DNA of 7,640 nucleotides from Candidatus Nanopelagicales bacterium (GTDB lineage: Bacteria; Actinomycetota; Actinomycetes; S36-B12), in the NCBI GenBank assembly GCA_023264215.1, contig JALQSY010000079.1, forward strand, positions 1-7,640, written 5' to 3'. Numbering within the stretch: position 1 is the first letter of the stretch; each line of letters starts with the position of its first letter. The notes under the pieces were generated by a model, which was given only the letters and a program-made list of their open reading frames with translations, was not told the DNA's origin and ran no database searches. This document shows positions 1 through 6,202 of this stretch, one piece after another. The translations under genes were made by a program, and so were the position numbers.

Positions 1-847
1 GGGCTGCCTGGGCCGGTGTTGCGCGGTCCATGGCCGTCGCGATCAGCACCGTGCGCTTGCCTTCGCGAAGGTCGTCGCCAGCGGGCTTGCCGGTCTCCTC
101 CGGATCGCCGAAGACGCCGAGGACGTCGTCACGGAGTTGGAATGCCTCACCGAGCGGGAGGCCATACCCGGAGTACGCCGCGGCGATCTCCGCATCGGCG
201 CCGGCGAGCGCAGCACCCATGTGAAGCGGGCGCTCGATCGTGTACTTCGCGGACTTGTAGCGCACAACGCGCATGGCGCGCTCCACGGAACCACCGCCGC
301 GCGCCTGCTCGAGCAGGTCGAGGTACTGGCCGGCCATGAGCTCGGTGCGCATCTCGTCATACACGCGCTTGGCGGCGTTGAGGCGCTCGGCGGGCACACC
401 GCTGGTGAGCAGGAGTTCGTCGGCCCAGGACAGGCACAGATCGCCGAGCAGGATCGCCGCGCCGACGCCGAAGGCCTCGGGGGAGCCGAGCCACTCCGAG
501 CCGCGGTGCAGCATCGCGAACCGGTGGTGCGCTGAGGGCATGCCGCGCCTGGTGTCGGAGCCGTCCATGACGTCGTCGTGGATGAGCGCGCAGGCCTGGA
601 GGAACTCCAGCGCGGCCGCGGCGCGCATCGCCTCCTCGGTGTCGGCCCCGCCGGCTCCGCGGTAACCCCACCAGCAAAAGGCCGGACGCAGTCGCTTGCC
701 CCCACTGAGCAGATCGCTCACGGCCTCCACGAGCGGATCGAGATCGTCGCTGACACCGTCGAGGATGTCGCGCTGGCTCGCGATGAAGTCATCGACGGTC
801 TTCTGCACCCGCGGGCGCAGGTCGTCGACGTCGAGCGGGGAGGCCAC
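1..847 (-). CDS. Polyprenyl diphosphate synthase (GGPP synthase-like), 3' end cut off by window
   Basis: Class I trans-prenyltransferase that condenses IPP with allylic diphosphates, probably giving GGPP or a longer chain; cytosolic and Mg2+-dependent. The visible N-terminal 282 residues include GGKRLRP at about 49-55 (IPP/diphosphate binding), the first Asp-rich motif DDVMD at about 91-95 followed by RRG, and the second Asp-rich region QLRDDVLGVFGD at about 238-249, followed by the GK..GDD..EGK segment. These are the FARM and SARM motifs of the family. The residue five before the first motif is a small Cys, not Tyr/Phe, which by family knowledge favours products longer than FPP. The actinobacterial family is usually about 350-370 aa, so roughly the last fifth is missing. 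GTG is chosen as the start because an in-frame TAG lies four codons upstream and the next Met is near residue 74. The gene is divergent from the antiporter. Supplying precursor to the carotenoid operon in this window is an inference; it could equally serve menaquinone or other isoprenoids. Confidence 0.93.
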   Translation of the reverse strand, partial: MASPLDVDDLRPRVQKTVDDFIASQRDILDGVSDDLDPLVEAVSDLLSGGKRLRPAFCWWGYRGAGGADTEEAMRAAAALEFLQACALIHDDVMDGSDTRRGMPSAHHRFAMLHRGSEWLGSPEAFGVGAAILLGDLCLSWADELLLTSGVPAERLNAAKRVYDEMRTELMAGQYLDLLEQARGGGSVERAMRVVRYKSAKYTIERPLHMGAALAGADAEIAAAYSGYGLPLGEAFQLRDDVLGVFGDPEETGKPAGDDLREGKRTVLIATAMDRATPAQAA

Positions 848-859
848 CCCTTGAGCCTA
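848..859 (-). promoter_or_regulatory. Leaderless-type -10 element of the prenyl synthase gene
   Basis: On the minus strand, TAGGCT (854-859) is followed by exactly 6 nt and then the GTG start. With a standard -10 to +1 distance, transcription would begin on the G of the start codon, the usual arrangement of leaderless actinobacterial mRNAs. The TAG is also an in-frame stop, so translation cannot start further upstream. I see no convincing -35 hexamer. The same 9-mer CCCTAGGCT precedes the desaturase gene near 4144. An AAGGGG stretch touching the GTG is too close to act as a ribosome-binding site. Confidence 0.6.
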
Positions 860-926
860 GGGGCAGCGGGTCGCCGCGGCATGTCCGCTCCGCGCGCAGG
901 CTCCTTCCCGCGTGCACGGACTCCGC

Positions 927-948
927 GCGCGTGATCGACCTCACGCGC
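927..948. promoter_or_regulatory. CRP/GlxR-like palindromic operator in the divergent intergenic region
   Basis: A perfect 8-bp inverted repeat, GCGCGTGA-N6-TCACGCGC, has a 6-nt spacer of TCGACC. Its core GTGA-N6-TCAC matches the half-site spacing of CRP-family regulators; the actinobacterial member GlxR prefers TGTGA-N6-TCACA. The dyad centre (937.5) is about 30 bp upstream of the predicted antiporter transcription start, overlapping its -35 region, where binding would normally repress. It is about 90 bp upstream of the predicted prenyl synthase start, a distance from which CRP-type proteins can activate. The symmetry is directly visible. The identity of the binding protein is inferred, and a TetR-family protein is an alternative. 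Confidence 0.5.
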
Positions 949-955
949 CTCCGCC

Positions 956-967
956 TAGAGTCGGTCT
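956..967 (+). promoter_or_regulatory. Leaderless-type -10 element of the antiporter gene
   Basis: TAGAGT (956-961) ends exactly 6 nt before the ATG at 968, so the predicted transcription start is the A of the start codon. The TAG is in frame with the ATG and blocks any upstream start. A weak -35-like TCGACC (935-940) lies 15 nt upstream of the hexamer, inside the GTGA-N6-TCAC dyad. No Shine-Dalgarno sequence is present in the short interval. Confidence 0.6.
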
Positions 968-2506
968 ATGGGGGCGGATGCGGGGATCACGCTCGATGGC
1001 CTGGCGCAGGCCATCGTCGTCGGCGCGCTCGTCGTGCTCCTCGCCGTGGTCGGCGTGCGCTTCGCCGGTCGCCTGGGCCTGCCGGGCCTGCTGCTCTACC
1101 TGGGCATCGGCCTGCTGCTGGGCAACATCACCACGCGCGTGCCCTTCGGGCCCACGGTCGGGCCGCTGGATCCAGAGCTCGCGACCGTCCTCGGGTACGC
1201 CGCCCTCATCGTCATCCTGGCCCAGGGCGGCCTGACCACGCGCTGGTCGCAGCTGCGGCCGGTCCTGGCGCCGAGCATCGCCCTCGCGACCGTCGGCGTC
1301 GCCGTGAGCGTCACGGTCGTGGCCCTGCCGCTGATCTGGCTGACCGGGCTCGACCCGCAGTTGGCGATCCTGCTCTCCGCCGTACTCGCCGCCACCGACG
1401 CCGCAGCGGTGTTCTCCGTGCTGCGGCGCGTGCCGATCCTGCCGAGGCTGCGCACGCTTCTCGAGGGCGAGGCCGGTCTCAACGACGCCCCGGTGGTCGT
1501 GCTGGTGAGCATCGTCGCCACCGGTGCGCTCGCGGCGACGCCGTGGCTCATCCCGCTGCTGGTCATCGGCGAGCTCGTCGGCGGGGGCCTGGTCGGTGTC
1601 GTCGTCGGCCTGGGCACGCGCTGGCTGCTGCCCCGTCTCGCCCTGCCGGCGGTGGGGCTGTACCCCATCGCGGTGCTCACCCCGATCGTCGCGGCCTACG
1701 GCATCGCGGACCTGCTCCACGTCTCCGGCTTCATCGCCGTCTACCTCTCGGCGGTGATCGTCGGCTCCTCCTCGGCGCTGCCGCATCAGCGCGCGGTCAA
1801 GGGCTTCAGCGATGGACTGTCGTGGGTCGCCGAGATCGGCCTGTTCATCATGCTCGGCCTGCTGGTCGACGTCTCCCGGCTGCCCGCGGCGCTCGGCATC
1901 GCCCTCGTCGCGGCCACGCTCCTGCTGATCGTCGGCAGGCCGCTGTCGGCGGTGATCTCCCTCGCCCCCTTCCGGTGGCCGGCCCGCTGCATCGCCTTCG
2001 TCTCCGTGACGGGCCTGCGGGGGGCCGTGCCGATCGTCTTCGCCGCCATCCCGCTGGGGCTGGCGATGCCGGGCGCGCAGGTCGTCTTCGATGCGACGTT
2101 CATCGTGGTGCTCGTGCTCACGCTCGTGCAGACCCCGATGCTTCCGTGGCTCGCTCGTCGACTCGGGGTCCTCGTCGCCGAGCCGGCGGATGAGCTCGAT
2201 GTCGACAGCGCCCCGCTCGACGGAGTCAACGCGGTCATGCTCGGGCTGTCCGTGCCGCCCGAGAGCCAACTGGTCGGTGTCTTCGTGCGCGAGATCGGCA
2301 TGCCGCAGCCCGCCGCGGTGTCCCTCGTCGTGCGCGAGGGGGCGACCTTGGTGCCCGACGGCGAGACGCGACTGCGCGCGGGCGATCAGATCGTCGTCGT
2401 CACCACGCCCGATGCTCGCGAGGCCACCGAGCGCCGGCTGCGCGCACTGTCCCGCCAGGGGCGACTGGCGCAGTGGCGCGGGGACGATGGCGACCAGGAC
2501 GCCTAG
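968..2506 (+). CDS. Cation:proton antiporter, CPA1/NhaP2 type, with C-terminal RCK_C (TrkA-C) domain
   Basis: Inner-membrane K+/H+ or Na+/H+ exchanger of 512 aa. Residues about 12-400 form a polytopic core of roughly 12 hydrophobic segments with family motifs: ATDAAAVFSVL (142-152, ion-pocket Asp144), EGEAGLND (166-173, Asn172-Asp173 of the CPA1 'ND' motif), SGFIAVYLSAVIVG (253-266) and TGLRGAVPI (348-356). A hydrophilic linker (about 402-420) leads to a soluble domain at about 422-495 containing VGVFVREIGMP, GATLVPDGETRLRAGDQIVVV, typical of RCK_C, the regulatory domain in NhaP2/CvrA-like proteins. No TrkA-N Rossmann domain is present. The total length fits NhaP2-like proteins (about 490-580 aa). 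Substrate preference (K+ or Na+) cannot be read from the sequence. The start is the ATG just downstream of an in-frame TAG in the -10 element. The gene is divergent from the prenyl synthase and convergent with the carotenoid operon. A role in ion or pH homeostasis rather than pigment synthesis is most likely. Confidence 0.92.
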   Translation: MGADAGITLDGLAQAIVVGALVVLLAVVGVRFAGRLGLPGLLLYLGIGLLLGNITTRVPFGPTVGPLDPELATVLGYAALIVILAQGGLTTRWSQLRPVLAPSIALATVGVAVSVTVVALPLIWLTGLDPQLAILLSAVLAATDAAAVFSVLRRVPILPRLRTLLEGEAGLNDAPVVVLVSIVATGALAATPWLIPLLVIGELVGGGLVGVVVGLGTRWLLPRLALPAVGLYPIAVLTPIVAAYGIADLLHVSGFIAVYLSAVIVGSSSALPHQRAVKGFSDGLSWVAEIGLFIMLGLLVDVSRLPAALGIALVAATLLLIVGRPLSAVISLAPFRWPARCIAFVSVTGLRGAVPIVFAAIPLGLAMPGAQVVFDATFIVVLVLTLVQTPMLPWLARRLGVLVAEPADELDVDSAPLDGVNAVMLGLSVPPESQLVGVFVREIGMPQPAAVSLVVREGATLVPDGETRLRAGDQIVVVTTPDAREATERRLRALSRQGRLAQWRGDDGDQDA

Positions 2507-2587
2507 GCGGGCGTAGGCGACGCGAGGCCGCCCTTTCGGCGTGGGAATCGCAGCCACGTGTCGTCGGGCCCGGTTCATGGCCCCAGA

Positions 2588-2603
2588 CGCATCGGCAGAT
2601 GCG
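2588..2603. repeat. Small hairpin in the convergent spacer
   Basis: CGCATC-GGCA-GATGCG forms a perfect 6-bp stem with a 4-nt loop, 80 bp beyond the antiporter stop codon. No T-run follows on either strand, so it is at best a weak or factor-assisted terminator or an RNA 3'-end stabiliser. Confidence 0.3.
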
Positions 2604-2606
2604 GAC

Positions 2607-2647
2607 TTCGGGAGAACGAGCGAGGTTTCCTGCACCACACTCCCGAA
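2607..2647. repeat. Inverted repeat between convergent antiporter and desaturase genes
   Basis: Perfect 8-bp arms TTCGGGAG (2607-2614) and CTCCCGAA (2640-2647) are separated by 25 nt. The structure lies within the 153-bp spacer (2507-2659) between the two stop codons, and its right arm is 12 bp from the desaturase stop. Position suggests a bidirectional 3'-end element for both transcripts, but no T-tract is present and the loop is long, so termination is only an inference. A third short pairing, GGGCC (2566-2570) with GGCCC (2579-2583), lies in the same spacer. I see no small gene here. Confidence 0.35.
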
Positions 2648-2659
2648 CTCGCGGCGCTG

Positions 2660-4132
2660 CTAGGGCGTCGCCCGGCCGATCGCCTCGGCGACGATCTCTG
2701 CGCTGATGCCCACCAGGGGCAGCCCGCCGCCGGGATGCGATGACCCGCCGACGAGATACAGGCCCGGCACGGGCGAGATGTTGGCGGGGCGCAGGAATGC
2801 CGCGCGCGTGCCGTTGCTGCTGCTGCCGTAGATCGATCCGCCGGGTGCGCGCACGTCTCGCTCAAGGTCAGCGGGAGTGCGCACCTCGCGCCAGAGCAGT
2901 CGATCGCGCACGTCGAATCCGCGTCGGGCCATGACATCGAGGATGTGGTCGGCGTAGCTCTCGCGGAGCGAATCCCAATTCGTCGGTCCGTTGCGAGGGG
3001 CGTTGACGAGCACGAACCACGACTCGTGGTCGTCGTCGGGTCGCATGCGCGGATCGTCGGGTGCGCACACGTAGATGGTCGGATCCGCCACGGGGCGACC
3101 GCCGAAGACCGCATCGAACTCGGCGTCGTAGTCCGCCGGGAACCACACGTTGTGATGCTGCAGGCCGGGCGTGCGTCCGCGTACGGCGAGCAGGAGCACG
3201 AAGCCGGCCAGCGAGGGGGTCGCGCGGCGGACGGTGCGCAGCGGCTTGCGAGCCCGAGGATCGTCGACCATGTCGCCGTAGAGATGCTCGGCATCGGAGT
3301 TGGCCACGACGATGTCCGCATCGATGCGCTCGCCGTCGGCGAGTTCGACTCCCGTGACGCCTCCTGAGTCGCTCAGCACGCGGGTGACGTCCGCGCCGGT
3401 GCGCATCGTCACGCCGCGCTCCTCGCATCGCGCGACGAGCGCATCGGCCAGCGTGGCAAGGCCGCCACCGAGATGCCATGCGCCGAATTCCTGCTCGACG
3501 TACGGCACGGTCATCAGCGCGGCGGGCGCCTTGCGCGGATCCGATCCCTGGTACGTCGCGTAGCGGTCGAGGATCATCACCTGGCGCGGATCCCGCAGAT
3601 GCTTGAGGCCAAGGCGTCGCAGCGAGGTGAAGGGCGCGACGGCCTTCACCTCGCGGGGGTCCGTGGCGAGGCGGATGAGCGTGCCTGCGCCCTCGAGGGG
3701 GGACTGGATGAAGGGCCTGCGGGTGATGCGCCAGACCTCCGCGGCGCGGGCCATGAGGCCGCGCCAGTCCTGCGCGGCCTCGCCGCCGAGCTGCTCGCCC
3801 ATCGCCCGCGCGATGCGGGCCGGATCGGTGCCGGGCAGCTCGAGCGTGCTTCCGTCGGGGAAGCGATAGGCGAACGCCGTGTCGAGAGGCACGATGTCGA
3901 CCGATTCCTCCAGGGCCTTGCCGGTCTTGAGGAACAGGTCGCGATAGACCGCGGGCAGGGTGAACAGGCTCGGACCCGTGTCGAAGACGAAGCCGTCGCG
4001 CTCGTAGCGTGCGAGCTTGCCGCCGAAGCGCGTGCCCTGCTCAAGCAGCGTGACGTCGTGTCCCTTGACCGCCAGGCGTGCGGCGGCCGCCATGCCCCCG
4101 ACGCCACCACCGATGACGACGACGCGAGACAC
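2660..4132 (-). CDS. CrtD/CrtI-family carotenoid desaturase (FAD-dependent)
   Basis: FAD-dependent amine-oxidase-fold enzyme of 490 aa that introduces double bonds into carotenoid chains at the membrane. An N-terminal dinucleotide-binding fold is shown by VVVIGGGVGGMAAA (4-17), acidic Glu31 at the end of the second strand, and RFGGK (35-39), followed by DTGPSLFTLP (51-60). The middle segment RYATYQGSDP (190-199) then VPYVEQEFGAWHLGGGL resembles the RYATYxGxxP signature of CrtD desaturases more than the FIGGNP-type segment of CrtI phytoene desaturases. The C-terminal FAD motif GLYLVGGSSHPGGGLPLVGISA (457-478) is the family hallmark. Length is typical (about 490-510 aa). The GTG start is fixed by an in-frame TAG four codons upstream. 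It is the last gene of the operon with cruF-like and glycosyltransferase genes, which supports 3,4-desaturation next to a hydrated end group. Phytoene desaturase (CrtI) activity cannot be excluded. No Shine-Dalgarno sequence is present; it may have its own leaderless promoter. Confidence 0.88.
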   Translation of the reverse strand: MSRVVVIGGGVGGMAAAARLAVKGHDVTLLEQGTRFGGKLARYERDGFVFDTGPSLFTLPAVYRDLFLKTGKALEESVDIVPLDTAFAYRFPDGSTLELPGTDPARIARAMGEQLGGEAAQDWRGLMARAAEVWRITRRPFIQSPLEGAGTLIRLATDPREVKAVAPFTSLRRLGLKHLRDPRQVMILDRYATYQGSDPRKAPAALMTVPYVEQEFGAWHLGGGLATLADALVARCEERGVTMRTGADVTRVLSDSGGVTGVELADGERIDADIVVANSDAEHLYGDMVDDPRARKPLRTVRRATPSLAGFVLLLAVRGRTPGLQHHNVWFPADYDAEFDAVFGGRPVADPTIYVCAPDDPRMRPDDDHESWFVLVNAPRNGPTNWDSLRESYADHILDVMARRGFDVRDRLLWREVRTPADLERDVRAPGGSIYGSSSNGTRAAFLRPANISPVPGLYLVGGSSHPGGGLPLVGISAEIVAEAIGRATP

Positions 4133-4144
4133 GTGATCAGCCTA
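4133..4144 (-). promoter_or_regulatory. Possible internal leaderless-type -10 element of the desaturase gene
   Basis: On the minus strand, TAGGCT (4139-4144) is followed by exactly 6 nt and the GTG start. It sits in the 23-nt gap after the permease stop codon (4156). The preceding bases give CCCTAGGCT, identical over 9 nt to the element before the prenyl synthase gene, with the same distance to a GTG start. This suggests the desaturase can be transcribed separately as a leaderless mRNA in addition to operon read-through. No clear -35 hexamer is visible; it would have to lie in the permease coding sequence. Confidence 0.5.
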
Positions 4145-4155
4145 GGGTGCGACGC

Positions 4156-5043
4156 TCAGCCGAGCGACCACAGCACGAGTGCGGCGGCGACACCCGGGGC
4201 TGCCCACACCCAGCCGAGGCGCGCCGTCGCTGCGACAACGGAATCGCGGTATCCGTAGAGGATCGACAGCTGCGGAGGGAAGAACGCGGGGATCGTGAAG
4301 CCGAAGAGCACGAAGGCGATCGCGATCTCCGGTGTGGGCGCCAGCAGTGCCGCGGGCACGAAGAGGCCGATGCGCACGGCGCTGAGCAGTCCCCAGAGCG
4401 GCAGGCCCGGCCGCCAGGGAATCCGCTGCGACGGGTGCAGCACCGAGCCGACGAACACGGCCGCTCCCGACAGGGCGAGTAGAGCAGCGGCCCACTCCAG
4501 CGCCGTCGCGGTCCACGCGGGCGCATCGGACGTGACATTGAGGGTCAGGCCGACCCCGAGTGCGATGACGGGCGCCTGGTCGATCCAGGACGTGCGCACA
4601 CGCTGCGGCTGGGGCGCGTTGCGGCGCAGGATCCAGGTGAAGAATCCGAAGACGACGATGTAGAGCCGGTCGACGATGACGACGAACACCGCGCCCGGGG
4701 CGCCAGCGATAGCCGTGGCGACCGGGATGCCCCAGAATCCGCCGTTGGCGTTGGCGGACCAGCCTCTCAGCACCGCGCGCCCGGTGCGATCGGCGCCGCG
4801 CGGGGTCGTCCACCAGGCGACAGCCATGATCGCGAAGGTGATCGCCAGTGCGAGGGCAGGCCAGGCAAGATCGGCGAAGCCTTCGAGGCGCCACGCGGCG
4901 AGGATCGACACACCGACGGACACCGCGACGATCTGCCAGCGGATGATGACGCGCCAGACGTCGGCGAGGCGCACGCTGCGCGAGCTAGCGACACCGATCG
5001 CTGCTCCGAGTGCGTAGGCCAGGACGACGATGAGCCCGGTCAT
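4156..5043 (-). CDS. AEC-family-like permease (auxin efflux carrier superfamily)
   Basis: Polytopic inner-membrane protein of 295 aa with about 9-10 hydrophobic segments covering almost the whole chain. Features that recall the AEC family (Mem_trans) are the short N-terminal helix with a Gly-rich end, ANANGGFWGIPVA (97-109) matching the conserved Asn...Gly-x-Pro break in the first half, and the C-terminal FTIPAFFPPQLSILYGYRDSVVAA segment, like the Pro-containing helix plus 'YG.D...A' region of the second half. AEC transporters (usually 300-320 aa) export or take up carboxylates and other small anions. The substrate here is unknown. The ATG is 7 nt after the glycosyltransferase stop with no Shine-Dalgarno sequence, so translation is probably coupled. 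A transport protein inside a carotenoid tailoring operon is unexpected. It might be a divergent membrane protein whose real role is in pigment chemistry or trafficking. Family assignment is moderate, function low. Confidence 0.65.
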   Translation of the reverse strand: MTGLIVVLAYALGAAIGVASSRSVRLADVWRVIIRWQIVAVSVGVSILAAWRLEGFADLAWPALALAITFAIMAVAWWTTPRGADRTGRAVLRGWSANANGGFWGIPVATAIAGAPGAVFVVIVDRLYIVVFGFFTWILRRNAPQPQRVRTSWIDQAPVIALGVGLTLNVTSDAPAWTATALEWAAALLALSGAAVFVGSVLHPSQRIPWRPGLPLWGLLSAVRIGLFVPAALLAPTPEIAIAFVLFGFTIPAFFPPQLSILYGYRDSVVAATARLGWVWAAPGVAAALVLWSLG

Positions 5044-5050
5044 CGGCGGA

Positions 5051-6202
5051 TCACGGCAGCGGACGCCCCCGCCAGGTGATGTTGCCGGCGCGGTGCCGGC
5101 GCAGCGACGCGAGGATCAGGCCGGCGAAGGTGGCGACCGACGCGGGCTGCGCGAGCACGTCGGGCCAGATGCGCTCGCCGGTGCGTCGCGCGACCACATA
5201 GCGGCCGAGCACGCCGGACGCGTAGCCGGCGATACCCCATGCGCGCGCGGCCCTGCCCGGGCCGAGGACCGCGAAGACCGGCGGCGCGACGTAGGCGAGC
5301 GTCATGACGGACACCAGCGCGTAGGCGACCGGCGATGGCTGGACCGCGGACCAGACGGACTTGGTGTAGCCGTCGTAGATCTCCGGCCACGAGGTGTACA
5401 TCCGGCATGACGCCACCGCGCTGCCGTCGGCCGGCGCTCCGGTGAAGCCGGCCCGCTTGAGCGTGCGCAGCACGCCGACGTCCTCGAGGATCAGGTCGGC
5501 GATCGCCGCGTGCCCCCCGCTGATGCGATAGGCGCGGGAGTCGACGACGAGGAACTGCCCGACGGCTGCGGCCATGGACGGGTAGTGGCTGCGCTCGGTG
5601 ATGCGGATCGGCAGCGCGGTGACCCACGACCACACGACGAGGGGCTGGGTGATGCGCTCGGCGGGCGTGATGGCGACCTGGCGGGGGTACGGCGAGAGGA
5701 GATCGAGCCCGGCCGCACGCATCTGCTGGATGGTCGAGGCGATGGCGCGCGAGCTGAGCTGGACATCGGCGTCGATGAAGACCAGCACGTCGCCGGTCGC
5801 CTCCTGCGCGAGTCGGTGGCACGCCCATGACTTGCCGAGCCAGCCCGCTGGCGGCAGGTCGTCAGGCCCGTCGATCACCTTGACGCGGGGATCGGAGCCG
5901 ACGACCTGGCGCACGACGTCGCCCGTGCCGTCGGTGGATCCGTCGTCCAGGACGAGGATCTCCATGTCGGGCAGGCCCTCCTGGGCGAGCAGCGAGCGCA
6001 GGGTCGGCGTGATGCGCGCCGCCTCGTTGCGCGCAGGCAGCAGCACCGAGACGCGTTCGCCGATCGTGACCGACTCGTCGCGCGGACGACGGATGAGCCG
6101 CATGTTGATCGCGGCGTGCGCCGTGAGGGCCGCGGAGGTGAGGGCGCCGGTGCCCGCGATGGCACGCGCGATGCGCCGCGCGCTCATGGCCGGTGCTCTC
6201 AT
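5051..6202 (-). CDS. GT2 glycosyltransferase, CruG/CrtQ-like (carotenoid glycosyltransferase)
   Basis: Membrane-anchored family 2 glycosyltransferase of 383 aa, predicted to transfer a sugar from a nucleotide-sugar to a carotenoid hydroxyl or carboxyl. One N-terminal helix (about 11-33) precedes the GT-A domain: VLLPARNEA (53-61), VLDDGSTDGTGDVV (84-97, UDP binding), GWLGKSWACHRLA (120-132), and the metal-binding DAD (144-146). ISGGHAAI with LEDVG (239-243) gives the acceptor/base region. The GWLGKSWAC block is characteristic of CrtQ and CruG-type carotenoid glycosyltransferases. About three C-terminal hydrophobic segments follow (292-313, 321-337, 348-366), as in that subfamily. The ATG at 6202 overlaps the CruF-like stop as ATGA, indicating coupled translation; a second ATG five codons later (6187), preceded by GAGAG, is an alternative start. 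The frame stays open upstream to 6805, but that part overlaps the CruF-like gene and carries no GT motifs. The sugar and acceptor position are unknown. Confidence 0.87.
   Translation of the reverse strand: MRAPAMSARRIARAIAGTGALTSAALTAHAAINMRLIRRPRDESVTIGERVSVLLPARNEAARITPTLRSLLAQEGLPDMEILVLDDGSTDGTGDVVRQVVGSDPRVKVIDGPDDLPPAGWLGKSWACHRLAQEATGDVLVFIDADVQLSSRAIASTIQQMRAAGLDLLSPYPRQVAITPAERITQPLVVWSWVTALPIRITERSHYPSMAAAVGQFLVVDSRAYRISGGHAAIADLILEDVGVLRTLKRAGFTGAPADGSAVASCRMYTSWPEIYDGYTKSVWSAVQPSPVAYALVSVMTLAYVAPPVFAVLGPGRAARAWGIAGYASGVLGRYVVARRTGERIWPDVLAQPASVATFAGLILASLRRHRAGNITWRGRPLP

Noticed and set aside
43..705. Minus-strand open frame (220 aa) in the prenyl synthase region
   Set aside because: It is out of frame with the DDxxD motifs. 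The real frame runs from the GTG at 847 to the window edge and lacks a stop only because it is truncated.
931..2193. Plus-strand open frame (420 aa) overlapping the antiporter in another frame
   Set aside because: Its composition is Arg/Ala/Gly/Pro-rich without any domain motif; it is a frame shadow of the antiporter gene.
2566..2583. GGGCC/GGCCC pairing as a rho-independent terminator for the antiporter
   Set aside because: The stem is only 5 bp with an 8-nt loop and no T-run follows, so it does not support a terminator call.
941..2638. Long minus-strand open frame (565 aa) opposite the antiporter
   Set aside because: It lies antisense to a gene with clear CPA1 motifs. Its translation is a low-complexity mix of Asp, Arg, Gln, Gly and His, as expected from reading a high-GC gene backwards. 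It is also open across the promoter and spacer regions.
3473..4258. Plus-strand open frame (261 aa) opposite the desaturase
   Set aside because: It is antisense to the FAD-binding half of the desaturase and has no recognisable motif or start context.
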